This document shows positions 25,952 through 35,371 of a DNA stretch of 54,278 bases, one piece after another. The notes below the pieces were generated by a model. It searched no databases. It saw only the letters and a list, made by a program, of their open reading frames with translations, and was not told the origin of the DNA. A program made the translations under genes and the position numbers. Origin of the DNA: DASZBX01 sp035943635 (GTDB lineage: Bacteria > Actinomycetota > Actinomycetes > Streptomycetales > Catenulisporaceae); NCBI GenBank assembly GCA_035943635.1, contig DASZBX010000114.1, positions 1 through 54,278 on the forward strand, read 5' to 3'. Each line of letters begins with the position of its first letter. Within the stretch, counting starts at the first letter, position 1.

Positions 25952-26151
25952 AGCTGTGCGAGTCTCGGACAGGGTTGCAAGTCCACCACGTCCGCAAACT
26001 CGCCGACCTCGGCAAGCCAGGACGGCCGGACCGGCCCGGATGGGTACGCCTGATGGCCATGCGCAAACGCAAGACCCTCGTGGTCTGCGAAGCATGCCAC
26101 CAGGGCATCCACACCGGACGGGCCACAGCCACCACGGAAACAATCACTGGA
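25951..26151 (+). pseudogene. group II intron maturase, C-terminal HNH remnant
   Basis: In frame: CESRTGLQVHHVRKLADL, RKRKTLVVCEACHQGIHTG. These are the Cys/His residues of the C-terminal HNH endonuclease region of bacterial group II intron reverse transcriptases. The reverse transcriptase and maturase X domains are absent; only the last about 65 codons remain. It directly precedes intron domain V, as in complete introns. The intron is 5'-truncated, or a deletion has joined it to the integrase remnant. Confidence 0.8.
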
Positions 26152-26186
26152 GAGCGACATGCGGTGAAAGTCGCACGTGTCGTTCG
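26152..26186 (+). ncRNA. group II intron domain V
   Basis: A short hairpin has the hallmark features: the AGC triad in the first stem, lower stem GAGCGACA paired with TGTCGTTC, a 2-nt CG bulge on the 3' side, upper stem TGCG/CGCA, and a GAAA tetraloop closed by wobble pairs. It follows the maturase HNH remnant directly. Domain VI should lie just after (26187 onward) but I could not place its end confidently. Without the 5' domains the RNA cannot self-splice. Confidence 0.8.
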
Positions 26187-26346
26187 GGAAGGGTCCGACG
26201 GAAAAGGACCGGAACCACGGGCACCTCGCCGGCGGCCTAATTCACTCTGTGGGAGCCCGGAGGTGTGAGATCCCTCCGGGCTACCCGGCAAACGCCGAAC
26301 CGCGGATGGTCGCCGCCCGGGCAACGTCAAAGAGCCCGGATACGTG

Positions 26347-26379
26347 CTGTCTCCCTCCGCCGCTCGCGGAGGGAGACAG
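26347..26379. terminator. strong stem-loop, likely transcription terminator
   Basis: A 14-bp perfect stem (CTGTCTCCCTCCGC with GCGGAGGGAGACAG) encloses a 5-nt loop. It lies 33 nt beyond the stop of the minus-strand GDSL gene and beyond the intron remnant on the other strand, so it could end transcription from both sides. Group II introns of one class insert near such terminators, which may explain the intron here. Confidence 0.65.
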
Positions 26380-26411
26380 CCGACGTCATCAACCAGCGCT
26401 CCTACAAGCCC

Positions 26412-28172
26412 TCAGTAGCCGAGGAAGTTCTTCAGATCTGTGGCGTACTGCCTGTAGCCGGCCGCGTTGGGGTGGAAGGAGTCGTTGCCCGCGCCGTTCG
26501 GCGTAACGACGATCGTGTTCTCCCACGGGTCGGCGGTGCACAGCTCATGCCCCGCGAACGCGTTGCGCTCGTCCAGGTAGCCGATCCCGGCGCCTCTCGC
26601 CGCCTGCACGATGACGTCGTCGAGGTGGTTGAGCGCGGCCCGGAGCAGGGTCAGCTGATTCTGGCTGGTGATGATCTCTCCGCCCCGCGGCCCCACGCTG
26701 CAGTCGTAGAGGTTGCTGGTGACGTCACCGGTCGCCGGGTAGATCTGCGGATAGGTCACGGCGATGATCGCCGCGCGCGGGGAGTCGCTCTTGATGGTCG
26801 CGAAGAGCCTCTGGAGGGCGCCCTCGTCATCGTCGATGAGCTGGCTAAGCGTCTTAGTATTACCTGCGTAGTCCTTGTTGGTGAGCTTGTCGGCGAAGCA
26901 CCCGTCGATCGCCGGCACCGTGTTGATCAGGCCGCTGCCGTAGCAGGTGTTCAGGATGTCCGCGAAGTCGATGTCGTTGATTCCGAAACTGGCGGTGACC
27001 AGCGTCGTGTTGCTGCTCAGCGCGAACTGCTGGGCCTGCTCCCCGGCGTCCGGCACGCCCATGGAGTTGTCCGGGGTGTCGGAGTTGCTGAACTCGGAGC
27101 TGACCGCACCGGAGCAGGCGACGTTGTCTACTGCGCTGTAGACGCCGGACATGGTCACGTACTGCCCTGAGTAGGAGCTGTCGGAGCGGTGGCACTGGTT
27201 GTCCGGGGTGTTGGTTCCGGTCGTGTAGCTCAGCGTCCCCTCGCCGGCGGACAGTGAGTCGCCCATGTTGACGTACTGGAACACGGGATTTGCGGCCGGT
27301 GTCGTGCCGCAGTTCCACGCGGTGCCGCCGGATGACAGGGTGTTGAACTGCGCGCTGACGCTGAAGCACATGTATGTGTTCGGCAACGTGATCCAGTTGA
27401 AGCTGGTGCCAGTCAGCCCGAAGGTCTGAGTGTCGCCATTGCTGACGGTGTAGGCGGTGGCGTTGGCGACCGGCTGCCAGCTGACGTTGAAGGTCGTCGG
27501 GTTGAGGGCGACGATCTTCACGCCCGTTGGCATCGGCAGCAGAGCGGTCGCGCACGCCCACGGGGACCAGTTCGATCCGGTGCCGCCCTCGATGGCCTGG
27601 ACATCGAAGCACATGTATGTGCCGAGCGCGACGGTCCAGTCGTAGCTGGTCGAGAAGACGAGCTTCGGGGGGTCGGTGCCGTTGCTGATCTCGTACGAGT
27701 CGGCGCCGGGCACGGCGTTCCAGCTGATGTGGATGTTCGTCTCGCTGGTCCCGGTTGCGACGATGTTGGACGGTGTCGGAGGCAGGATCGTCACGCAGGC
27801 GTAGCCGGACCACGCCGACTGGCCCGCGCTGTTCTTCGCCGCCACCGCGGTACACATGTACGTGCCCAGCGACAGTCCGGTCCAAGTGTAGCTCGTCGCG
27901 GTCGTGGTGTGCGACGTGTTGCCGTTGGTGACGACGTACGACGTCGCCCCGGGGCTCGCCGACCAGCTCTCGTGGATCGTGGTACTGCTTGCCGCGGCCG
28001 CGGCGACGTTGCCCGGGACCGGCGGCACCGACGCCGCCCTCGCGGTGTTCGGCAGGACGATCGCCAGGGCGAGCGCGGGCAGGGCGAGCAGCGCCCGGAT
28101 CCGCCGCCGGGCCGCCGGTCGGCCCCGCCGCGGCGAGCCGGTCCGGGGGTTGGTGTGTGGTCTCACGGACAC
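26412..28172 (-). CDS. secreted GDSL/SGNH hydrolase with FN3-like repeats
   Basis: 586 residues. A twin-Arg-rich basic start and hydrophobic stretch (ALLALPALALAIVL) end in ARA at about residue 46, so it is secreted. GTG 28166 has better spacing to the AAGGAG motif than GTG 28172. Three repeats of about 80 residues (about 52-130, 132-210, 213-290) each contain a GTYMC or NTYMC strand and a second Cys; they look like FN3-type beta-sandwiches. The catalytic domain follows: GDSLSAGEG with S306, FGINDIDF, and DSFHPNAAGYRQYA with D564 and H567. This is an SGNH lipase/esterase. The hairpin at 26347 lies downstream. It neighbours a secreted glycoside hydrolase, suggesting polymer breakdown. Confidence 0.9.
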   Translation of the reverse strand: MSVRPHTNPRTGSPRRGRPAARRRIRALLALPALALAIVLPNTARAASVPPVPGNVAAAAASSTTIHESWSASPGATSYVVTNGNTSHTTTATSYTWTGLSLGTYMCTAVAAKNSAGQSAWSGYACVTILPPTPSNIVATGTSETNIHISWNAVPGADSYEISNGTDPPKLVFSTSYDWTVALGTYMCFDVQAIEGGTGSNWSPWACATALLPMPTGVKIVALNPTTFNVSWQPVANATAYTVSNGDTQTFGLTGTSFNWITLPNTYMCFSVSAQFNTLSSGGTAWNCGTTPAANPVFQYVNMGDSLSAGEGTLSYTTGTNTPDNQCHRSDSSYSGQYVTMSGVYSAVDNVACSGAVSSEFSNSDTPDNSMGVPDAGEQAQQFALSSNTTLVTASFGINDIDFADILNTCYGSGLINTVPAIDGCFADKLTNKDYAGNTKTLSQLIDDDEGALQRLFATIKSDSPRAAIIAVTYPQIYPATGDVTSNLYDCSVGPRGGEIITSQNQLTLLRAALNHLDDVIVQAARGAGIGYLDERNAFAGHELCTADPWENTIVVTPNGAGNDSFHPNAAGYRQYATDLKNFLGY

Positions 28173-28289
28173 TCCTTCGGGAGCTGACGGTCCATCACAG
28201 CAAGATTTTCAGGATGCTTCTAGGCAGATGGTGGAGGTGGAGGTGGAGGTGTAGGGCGTTTCCGAGAACTGCTTTCGCGCACGGGTCCG

Positions 28290-29909
28290 TCAGCTCCAGT
28301 CCACTGAGTCCACGTAGACGGTGGAGTTCGTGTTGTACGGGGACTCCTGGAACTGGATGCCGACCTGCAGGGCGTTGCCGCTGAACCCGGACACCGGGAG
28401 ACTTAGCTTCACCCAGGCGTCCCGCTGGCTGATCACCGTGTTGTCGCCGGCGATCTGGGAGTAAGAAGGTTCTTGATAGTAGAGCTTTGCGATAATCGTC
28501 GTGGTGGTGCTCGAGGGGACGTAGACGTAGGCCGTCAGCGTCTGTCCGGCGCTCGGCCCGCTCGCCGGATTGACGTGGATGGTCGGGAAATCGCCGGATC
28601 CCGTGGCGTGGTAGACGGCTTCCAGTTCGTGCGTACGGTCCTGTCCGGACACGTCGGTGCTGTTGACCAGTGAGGTTACGTGGCCGCTGGAGGACCAACC
28701 GTCCAGCGTGCCGTCCTCGAAGGAGTACTTCGGAGCGCCGCCGGTCGGTGTGGTGGATGCCGAGGCCGATGGCGAAGGCGACGTGCTCGCGCTCGCGCTC
28801 GCGCTGGGGCTTGAACCGGGGCTCGAACTCGGACTCGCACTTACGCTGGGAGTCGGACTTGATCCCGCTCCCACCAATGCGTTGTACTCCGCGCTGAACG
28901 CGACGCCCTCCGGGCCGAGCGATCCGTCGCTGTGCACCAGTGGCAGGGAGTCCTGAACGTTGAAGTGCATCGAGCTGGCGACGCCGTCCGCGGCGAGCGT
29001 CTGGAGCGCCTTCGTGGTCCACTGCTCCAGGAACGCGGTATCCGTGTACTTCGTCTTGGACTTGTCGATGGCCGGGGTGTAGTTCCACTCGGTGTCCCAG
29101 ATCGGCAGCTGCTTGCCGATCGTGTTGGTCATCAGCGTGCGGGCCGCGGTGAAGTCGGAGGTCCAGTTGTCGATGTTCGCGAGACAGGTGGCCTCGGAGT
29201 CGTTGGTGTCGTTGCAGGTGTAGGTGTGCCAGCTGATCGCGTCGGGCAGCGGGTTCGCGCCGGCCAGGAAGGTCTGCAGATAGCTCGCGTCATACTGGTA
29301 GTTGACCGGGCCGATGAATTGTGCACCCGGGTTCGCCAGGGCCTTGAGCTGCGGCACGTTGGCGTTCCAGCTGGCAAGGTAGGTGGCGGCGCTCACGTAG
29401 CCGGGCGAGTGCGGCAGGTCCGTCTCGTTCGCCCACTCGTAGTAGACCTGGCTGCCGCCGAACAGCGAGTTCACGTAGTCCACCACCTGCGCATCGTCGG
29501 TCTGCAGCGACGGATCCTGCGGATTGCGCAGGATGATCAGCGGCGCGACGTTCATGGCCTTGATGTCCTGCAGCGCGGCTTGGAGTTCGGCCCAGTTGGC
29601 GAGCCCCGCGGTGGACGGAGAGCTGCCGCGGGCCGGCAGTCGGATGATCTGGACATGCGCGTTGACCAGGCCGGTGCGTACGGCCGGTTGGGACAGGAAC
29701 CAGTCCGAACTCGTGGTGCCCGGGTAGAGGTCGAGGTTCTCGCCGAACAGCAGGGGCGAATTCGCGGTCGCCGCTCCCGCGCCCGAGGCCGCGTTGAGCA
29801 CCGTGAGCGCGGCGCCGAACACCATCGCGAGGGTAATGAGGATCGCGGCCGGGATGCGGACTCGACGGCCGGGTGGGGTGGACTGTCGTGCGAGCGGAAG
29901 CATCGGCAC
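28290..29909 (-). CDS. secreted glycoside hydrolase with C-terminal CBM
   Basis: 539 residues. The signal sequence covers residues 1-47 (AAILITLAMVFGAALTV...GAGAA). ATG 29903 has better spacing to GAGGAG than the GTG at 29909. The TIM-barrel domain (50-345) carries the clan GH-A pattern: acid/base E162 in YYEWANETD and nucleophile E274 in PIWDTEWNY, resembling GH39/GH5-type enzymes. A Ser/Pro/Ala linker (about 350-390) joins a C-terminal jelly-roll (SFEDGTLDGWSSSG... onward), a typical carbohydrate-binding module. Substrate not predicted. It is divergent from the XRE-transmembrane regulator at 30146 and is a candidate for its control. Confidence 0.85.
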   Translation of the reverse strand: MPMLPLARQSTPPGRRVRIPAAILITLAMVFGAALTVLNAASGAGAATANSPLLFGENLDLYPGTTSSDWFLSQPAVRTGLVNAHVQIIRLPARGSSPSTAGLANWAELQAALQDIKAMNVAPLIILRNPQDPSLQTDDAQVVDYVNSLFGGSQVYYEWANETDLPHSPGYVSAATYLASWNANVPQLKALANPGAQFIGPVNYQYDASYLQTFLAGANPLPDAISWHTYTCNDTNDSEATCLANIDNWTSDFTAARTLMTNTIGKQLPIWDTEWNYTPAIDKSKTKYTDTAFLEQWTTKALQTLAADGVASSMHFNVQDSLPLVHSDGSLGPEGVAFSAEYNALVGAGSSPTPSVSASPSSSPGSSPSASASASTSPSPSASASTTPTGGAPKYSFEDGTLDGWSSSGHVTSLVNSTDVSGQDRTHELEAVYHATGSGDFPTIHVNPASGPSAGQTLTAYVYVPSSTTTTIIAKLYYQEPSYSQIAGDNTVISQRDAWVKLSLPVSGFSGNALQVGIQFQESPYNTNSTVYVDSVDWS

Positions 29910-30145
29910 TCCTCGTCTACAGGGTCTGAGGTGCAGGGGAATCGGTGGCCTCAGTCTCGCCAGCGCGGGCTGCGGGCGGAAGCCGGACGGTGTTCACTGA
30001 CCAATCCCTGATCAATCGGACAACGCCCGCCGCTCGCCGGAGGCTTCCCGGCCGCGGCCGCGAACTACCTCCCGACACGGTGTTCTGACATGATGGCCGG
30101 TGGTACGGAAACTCCGCGGGGCGGCGATGAACGGCGGGAGGCGAC

Positions 30146-31162
30146 ATGGGGCGGCGCGAGCTGGACCTGGATCCGGCGGCCGGCCCGGTGGAAGGGTTCG
30201 CACACGACCTGCGCGCGTTGCGCCGAAAGGCCGACATCCCCAGCTACCGGGAACTCGCCCGGCGTGCGCACTACTCGGCTTCCGCGCTCTCAACCGCGGC
30301 GAACGGCCGCGTGCTACCCTCGCTGGCCCTCATTGAGGCCTATGTGAAGGCCTGCGGAGGCGACGAGACCGAGTGGCGTCGGCGCTGGCACGAAATCAAC
30401 GACCTGCGGGCGGGCGAATCGGTTCGCGGGGCGACCCCGGCCGGGTCCCGCGGTGCCGACGCCGAGCACTCCGCGCCGCCGGAGCCGGCCGCACGCCGCG
30501 GCCTGCGCTCGATGCCCAGGCGGGTCGCGGTGACCGCCTCGATCACCGCAGGTGTCCTGGGCGCGGGTGCCGTCGCGGCGGCGATGATGACGTCGGGCCC
30601 CGGTTCGGACAGACCCGTTGGCACGCCCTCGCTCCTGGCGTCTGACCCGATCGAGCCCGGCACGGCCTGCGGAGGGGGCGAACTCGCCCCGCTGCCGCCC
30701 TCCGGGCCGGCGGGCTTGTTTCAGGCGGGCGGAAGGATCACCTTCTCCACGGCCAGCCCAACGCACCCCTGGCGCTCCTGGTGGCATCAGGACAACGCTC
30801 TCGAGTCGGTGACCAACGAGCAGACCTACGACGGCAATGCGACGCTGCGGGTCGAAGTGGCCCCGGGGTTCACCGCCATCGGCAGCACAAGCATGCAGGG
30901 CCTGCGCCCCGGCGACGTGGTGACCGTCCGCCTCGCGTACTTCGGCCAGGGCACGGCCACGATCTGTCCTTTCGTCCAGAACCCGAAATACGCCGAGTCG
31001 TGGGTCCGCGTCCGCGAACTCGACCTGGACACTCGCAGCACACCCGGCTGGCAGACGTACCAGTGGACGATCCCGGCGATGACCGTCATAGGTACCGGCG
31101 TGCAGATCGACAATCCCGGCCTCAGCAACGTCGTGCTGTACATAGGCCAGATCACCTGGTAA
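30146..31162 (+). CDS. XRE-type transmembrane regulator
   Basis: 338 residues. An N-terminal helix-turn-helix (residues 15-85, with YRELARRAHYSASALSTAANG and LPSLALIEAYVKACGGDE) is followed by a low-complexity linker, one transmembrane helix (about 127-148) and an extracytoplasmic beta-rich domain (190-338, similar in composition to a jelly-roll). The N-terminus resembles that of the protein at 51952, so they are paralogues. One-component membrane regulators of this form are common in Streptomyces and could sense an external ligand. It is divergent from the glycoside hydrolase at 28290. Confidence 0.8.
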   Translation: MGRRELDLDPAAGPVEGFAHDLRALRRKADIPSYRELARRAHYSASALSTAANGRVLPSLALIEAYVKACGGDETEWRRRWHEINDLRAGESVRGATPAGSRGADAEHSAPPEPAARRGLRSMPRRVAVTASITAGVLGAGAVAAAMMTSGPGSDRPVGTPSLLASDPIEPGTACGGGELAPLPPSGPAGLFQAGGRITFSTASPTHPWRSWWHQDNALESVTNEQTYDGNATLRVEVAPGFTAIGSTSMQGLRPGDVVTVRLAYFGQGTATICPFVQNPKYAESWVRVRELDLDTRSTPGWQTYQWTIPAMTVIGTGVQIDNPGLSNVVLYIGQITW

Positions 31163-31247
31163 ACCACAGATATTTGACACGCGAGTCGGCTACGCCTGTG
31201 GGCAATGCCGTTCGTTTCATTGGCTCAGCAGTGGTAAGAAACTCGCA

Positions 31248-31540
31248 CTAAAGGTTGATGGGAGGCTGGTGGGCGGGGTCGAAGCCGTGTCGGAGGAAGT
31301 CGGTGGTGCCCTGGGCCAGGGCGCGGGCGCAGGCGTGCAGGCGCCGGACCATGTGCGGGGACAACAGCGCGTCCCATTCCTCGGCAGTGGCCAGCCGCCA
31401 TTCGGTCACCTCGTCGGGGTCCAGGCAAAGCTGGGCGGCGCCCGCTTCCTGGGAGATCAGGCCGCCGTCGAAGAGGTAGTTGACCAGCGGCGGGCGGCCG
31501 TCGGCCTGATCGGGAACCCAGTCGACGACCAGCAGCCTTG
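31248..31540 (-). pseudogene. Nudix hydrolase C-terminal fragment
   Basis: Residues LLVVDWVPDQADGRPPLVNYLFDGG, DPDEVTEWRLATAEEW and the helical ARALAQGTTDFLRHG tail match the C-terminal half of Nudix hydrolases. The Nudix box itself is missing. Upstream, in another frame, is a short piece (ILASVPDEGERFALLAAPPEGK) that I could not assign. Confidence 0.6.
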
Positions 31541-31616
31541 CCTTCCGGCGGCGCGGCCAGCAGCGCGAACCGCTCACCCTCGTCCGGCACCGAGGCCAGG
31601 ATCCGGTGCACCGTGT

Positions 31617-31766
31617 ATCCCACTGGCAGCCGGTCCGGTTCTGATAGAAGATCCCGTTGACGATCTCCCGGTAGTCGTAGCCGCTCGAATGCCCGGTCGG
31701 CGACGGATGCTGCACCTTCCAGGCCGAAATCACCGGGCCGATCAGCGCCCACTGCGCATCGGACAC
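31617..31766 (-). pseudogene. IS5-type transposase N-terminal fragment
   Basis: The first 50 residues match the DUF4096 start of IS5-family transposases: MSDAQWALIGPVISAW, YDYREIVNGIFYQNRTGCQW. The frame then runs into the Nudix fragment. The catalytic DDE part is lost. Confidence 0.7.
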
Positions 31767-31776
31767 ATCACTCTTA

Positions 31777-33048
31777 GGGATCGCAGAAAAACTATCCGTC
31801 GGTTCCGTAATCAGGGCACGATGGTGTGCTATGGCGGTTCATGAGGATGTCGTGGCGGTGCTGGCGTTGAAGTTGCAGGCGGTCTTTCCGCATTTGGACG
31901 AGCGTCAGCGGCGGCTGCTTGCCGGGGCTGAGGCTCGTTCGCTCGGTCATGGCGGGATCAGGGCCGTGGCCCGGGCGGCGGGTATGCGCGAGGGCACGGT
32001 CTCTGACGGTGTCGCCGAGTTGGATTCGGGTGCGGATCCGCTGGGTCGGGTTCGTCGTGTCGGCGGTGGCCGTAAGGCGACGGCCGAGGTGGATCCAGAG
32101 GTGGTCCCGGCGTTGCTGGCGTTGGTGGAGCCGGACATGCGCGGTGATCCGATGTCGCCGTTGCGGTGGACCGCGAAGTCGACGAGGAACCTGTCCGGGC
32201 AGCTGTCGAGGGCCGGGCACCGGGTGGGGGCGGACACGGTCGGTGACCTGTTGCGGGCGCAGGGCTTCAGCCTGCAGGGCAACGCCAAGGTACTGGAGGG
32301 CGCGGCGCACCCTGACCGGGATGCGCAGTTCCGGTATATCAATGCTCAGGTGAAGGACTACCAGGCGGCCGGGGATCCGGTGGTCAGCGTGGATGCGAAG
32401 AAGAAGGAGTTGGCCGGGCAGTTCAAGAACGCCGGGCGCCAGTGGCACCGTTCCGGTGCGCCGGTGAAAGTCGACAGCCACGACTTCCTGGACCGGGAGC
32501 TGGGCAAGGCGATCCCGTACGGGGTCTACGACCTGGCGGCGAACGCCGGCTGGGTGAGCGTCGGATCTGACCACGACACCGCGGCGTTCGCGGTGGAATC
32601 GATCCGCCGCTGGTGGAACGCGGTCGGCCAGGCTGCCTACCCGCAGTCCACCCGACTGCTGATCACCGCCGATGCCGGCGGGTCCAACGGTTACCGCACC
32701 CGGGCGTGGAAGACCGAACTGGCCGCGCTGGCCGCGCAGACCGGCGTGGAGATCACGGTATGTCACTTTCCGCCGGGAACAAGTAAGTGGAATCGGATCG
32801 AGCACCGACTGTTCTCGGCAATCACCATGAACTGGCGCGGGCGGCCGCTGACCAGCCACGAAGTCATCGTGCAGAGCATCGCCGCGACCACCACCGGCAC
32901 CGGGCTGACGGTGGTGGCCGAACTGGACCCCGGCAGCTACCCGACCGGCGTGGAGATCAGCGACGAGCAATTTGCCGCCGTGCCCCTGGCCCGACTACGA
33001 ACAGCCTGACCAGGGACAACGAAAACTTGCCTCAAACCACAAGATCCC
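31777..33048 (+). mobile_element. ISAzo13-family insertion sequence
   Basis: A single intact transposase gene is flanked by GGGATC (31777-31782) and its reverse complement GATCCC (33043-33048), giving a unit of 1272 bp. The shared terminal sequence is only 6 bp and no target duplication is visible, so the ends are approximate. It lies among several gene fragments. Confidence 0.6.
31831..33009 (+). CDS. ISAzo13-family transposase
   Basis: 392 residues. The N-terminal helical DNA-binding region (HGGIRAVARAAGMREGTVSDG) precedes an RNase H-like DDE domain. The acidic residues appear as D in VSVDAKKKE, D in ITADAGGSNG and E in KWNRIEHRLF, matching the ISAzo13 pattern. The length is as expected and no internal stop is seen, so it may be active. 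Confidence 0.88.
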   Translation: MAVHEDVVAVLALKLQAVFPHLDERQRRLLAGAEARSLGHGGIRAVARAAGMREGTVSDGVAELDSGADPLGRVRRVGGGRKATAEVDPEVVPALLALVEPDMRGDPMSPLRWTAKSTRNLSGQLSRAGHRVGADTVGDLLRAQGFSLQGNAKVLEGAAHPDRDAQFRYINAQVKDYQAAGDPVVSVDAKKKELAGQFKNAGRQWHRSGAPVKVDSHDFLDRELGKAIPYGVYDLAANAGWVSVGSDHDTAAFAVESIRRWWNAVGQAAYPQSTRLLITADAGGSNGYRTRAWKTELAALAAQTGVEITVCHFPPGTSKWNRIEHRLFSAITMNWRGRPLTSHEVIVQSIAATTTGTGLTVVAELDPGSYPTGVEISDEQFAAVPLARLRTA

Positions 33049-33090
33049 AGACACCAAAGGACCTAGATCTACCTAGGTCATGACTACGGA

Positions 33091-33873
33091 GTGTTACTTG
33101 TCCTCTGGCGGCAGCTTCGGGAGTGGAGGGCCGATCCGCGCCGCGCGGGAGCACGGGGCGGCCCGCGACTGGTCGGCCGACGCCGCCGAGCGGGCCGTGA
33201 CCATCGACGGCCGCGCCATCGAACTGTCGGTGCTGCGGGGCTTCTGGCCCGAGCCGCCGCCCAAGCCCAGGCCCGGGCAGGCGGGCGCCTCGCCGCACCG
33301 GTCGACGCCGCCGGGGTGGCCCACCGCCGGAGCGAGCCCGGCCACGTCCGGCATCTGGCCACCACGCTCGGGCAGGTGGCGGTGGACCGACTGGCCTTCC
33401 GCGCCCCGCAGGCCGAGAACCTGTATCCCGCCGACGCGCAGCTGAACCTGCCGGCCCGGCTGCACTCCCACGAGGTCGCCAAACTCGCCGCGATCGAGTC
33501 CGCCCGCGGCTCGTTCCACGACGCCGCCGAAGCCCTGACCCGGGCCTGCGGCGCCCCGGTCGCCGCGCCGCAGGCCGTGCGGGCGATGGCGATCACCGCC
33601 GCCCGGGACTTCGCCGCGTTCTACGACCACACCGCTCCGATGATGAGCGACGCCGGAACCCCGCTGGCGATCTCGGTGGACGACAAGACCGACACGGCCG
33701 TGGCCGAATGGGCCCTGACCGTGCTGAACGGCCGATCCGCCGACGTCGTCGACGAACTGGCCGCCTCGGCCGACGCCCGACCCGACTTCGTCGCGGCTGC
33801 TCCCACCCCCACCACAACCCGTGGCTCAGGCTGCCGCCAGCTTCACCCATCCGCTACGACGGCCAGAAGATGA
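33091..33873 (+). pseudogene. ISKra4-type transposase fragment
   Basis: The middle of the frame (from about 33345) reads TTLGQVAVDRLAFRAPQAENLYPADAQLNLP with HSHEVAKLAAIESARGSF and AARDFAAFYDH, characteristic of ISKra4 transposase N-terminal domains. Upstream the homologous text lies in another frame. Downstream it diverges after about 33640, with no DDE domain. At least one frameshift and a 3' deletion are present. Confidence 0.65.
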
Positions 33874-33988
33874 AGGTCTTGCACATCCATCCGGAACATC
33901 AGCGCCTCGCGGCGCACCACCGTTACGTTGACAGACCCGCCCCGTCCGCGACAGCGGACGGGGCCTGAGGTCTGTGGTGCGGGTGGGG

Positions 33989-34273
33989 TCAGTCGTCGAA
34001 CGTCCACTGCTGGTTGGCACCGTCGTTGCAGTCCCAGATGACGAGCTGGGTCCCGTTGGTGGTCGACGCACCCGGGTCGTCGAGGCACCGGCCGGAAGCG
34101 GTGCTGACGAGCTCACCGTTGCTCGCGTGCGTCCACTGCTGGTTGCTGGCGCCGTTGCAGGTCCACTGCTCGACCATGGTGCCGTTGGCCGTAGCCGCAC
34201 CAGTCACGTCGAGGCAGATCCCGTTCATGGTGAGGGTTCCGTTGAGGTAGGTCCACACCTGGTTGCCGTTGGA
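33989..34273 (-). pseudogene. ricin-type lectin (CBM13) C-terminal fragment
   Basis: About 94 codons hold most of a beta-trefoil lectin: ICLDVTGAATANGT, NQQWTHASNGELVS, CLDDPGASTTNGTQLVIWDC, NQQWTFDD and stop. The QxW motifs (NQQW) are intact. The secreted enzyme part that such lectin domains normally accompany is missing, replaced upstream by the TetR fragment on the other strand. Confidence 0.75.
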
Positions 34274-34286
34274 GCTGTGGGCCGCG

Positions 34287-34447
34287 CGACGGGCGAGCTG
34301 CGCGCCGAGGTCACCGCCGAGGTCACCGCCGAGGACGTCGCCGCCAGCCTCATCGGCATCTTCACCGTGGCCCGACCGCCCGAGCACGAGGCCCGGGCAG
34401 GTCGCCTGCTGGCCATCCTGATGAACGGCCTGCGCTGCGCGCCTTGA
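34287..34447 (+). pseudogene. TetR-family regulator C-terminal fragment
   Basis: The last about 53 codons of a TetR-like protein: ELRAEVTAEDVAASLIGIF, PEHEARAGRLLAILMNGLR and stop. The DNA-binding part is lost. The 12-bp word GAGGTCACCGCC occurs twice in tandem here. Its 5' edge is joined to the lectin fragment on the opposite strand. Confidence 0.6.
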
Positions 34448-34461
34448 CCTGCCTGTGAGCG

Positions 34462-35082
34462 TTATTGCAGGTCGAAGGTGCTTTCGATGGGGCCGGCCTG
34501 CGTGTACGTGGACGGATCGGTCCAGTAGACGCGGGCGATCGCCAGGGCCTGCCAGTACCCGGTCAGGTGCGGGGCGAAGGTCGTGTCGGACAGGTGGCTG
34601 GTGTAGTTCGCCAGGACGACCGGGCCGGTCTCCTGGGTCGTGCCGTAGTACAGGGCGACTTCGAGTTCGATCTCGTAGACGGTGCCCGAGCAGCTGATGC
34701 TGCCGTCCGCGGCGACGGTGCCGCCGGGCGCGGTGTACGGGCTGCCGACGACGATGGTGCAGGTGGTGTACGTGTCGTCCGGCGCGGCGGTCCCGTCGTG
34801 TCCGGTGGCGGGGCGGTGCACGACGAGGGTACGGGTGCCCGTCCCGGCGGAGGCCGATACGACGGCGAGCGGCGCCACGTTAGCGGCCGAAGTACGGGTG
34901 CCGGTGGTAGTGGCGGTTGTAGTGGCGGCGGCGTGGGCGGCGGGGCTCAGGCCGATCAGGCTGACGGCGGCCACAGCCAGGGCGATCCCCATGGTCCGGA
35001 CCCAGCGGCCCGGCACCAGCGTAGGCCTGGGAGTGGGCGTGGGAGTGGGCGTGAGCGGGATAGGCGTGCGCAGGAGTTTCAC
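34462..35082 (-). CDS. secreted protein of unknown function
   Basis: 206 residues. A Thr-Pro repeat (TPTPTPTPRPT) precedes a hydrophobic signal segment MGIALAVAAVSLIGLSPAAHAA; an internal ATG at 34992 would give a standard signal peptide. GTG 35082 has AAGG upstream. The mature part is beta-rich with two Cys (CTIVVG, SCSG) that may form a disulphide. No family is recognised. Confidence 0.7.
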   Translation of the reverse strand: MKLLRTPIPLTPTPTPTPRPTLVPGRWVRTMGIALAVAAVSLIGLSPAAHAAATTTATTTGTRTSAANVAPLAVVSASAGTGTRTLVVHRPATGHDGTAAPDDTYTTCTIVVGSPYTAPGGTVAADGSISCSGTVYEIELEVALYYGTTQETGPVVLANYTSHLSDTTFAPHLTGYWQALAIARVYWTDPSTYTQAGPIESTFDLQ

Positions 35083-35371
35083 GGATTTCTACCTTTACGG
35101 AGAATGCGAGGCACCCCGAATTTCCCCGGGGTGATTCAAGGCACGTCACATAGCGCGGATGTGATAGTCCGATCGGGGCTGAAAAGCCGCCCGACGGGTA
35201 GGTGAATCCGACCATCGGTGCCTCCAAGGCCGATGCTCGGCCCGGCTCCTGGCGTAGTCAACCGGCACGTCGCGCCATTGGGAGCCTTCCGCCTGCCACT
35301 GCGTGTGCCCGCGCGCAATTTCACACCGATAACCGGAGGAATGCTTCTTCGCGCGGAGGTGGAAATACGTT

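Noticed and set aside
28229..28251. GTGGAG triplet-like tandem repeats
   Set aside because: A short imperfect run between two genes, too short to be meaningful.
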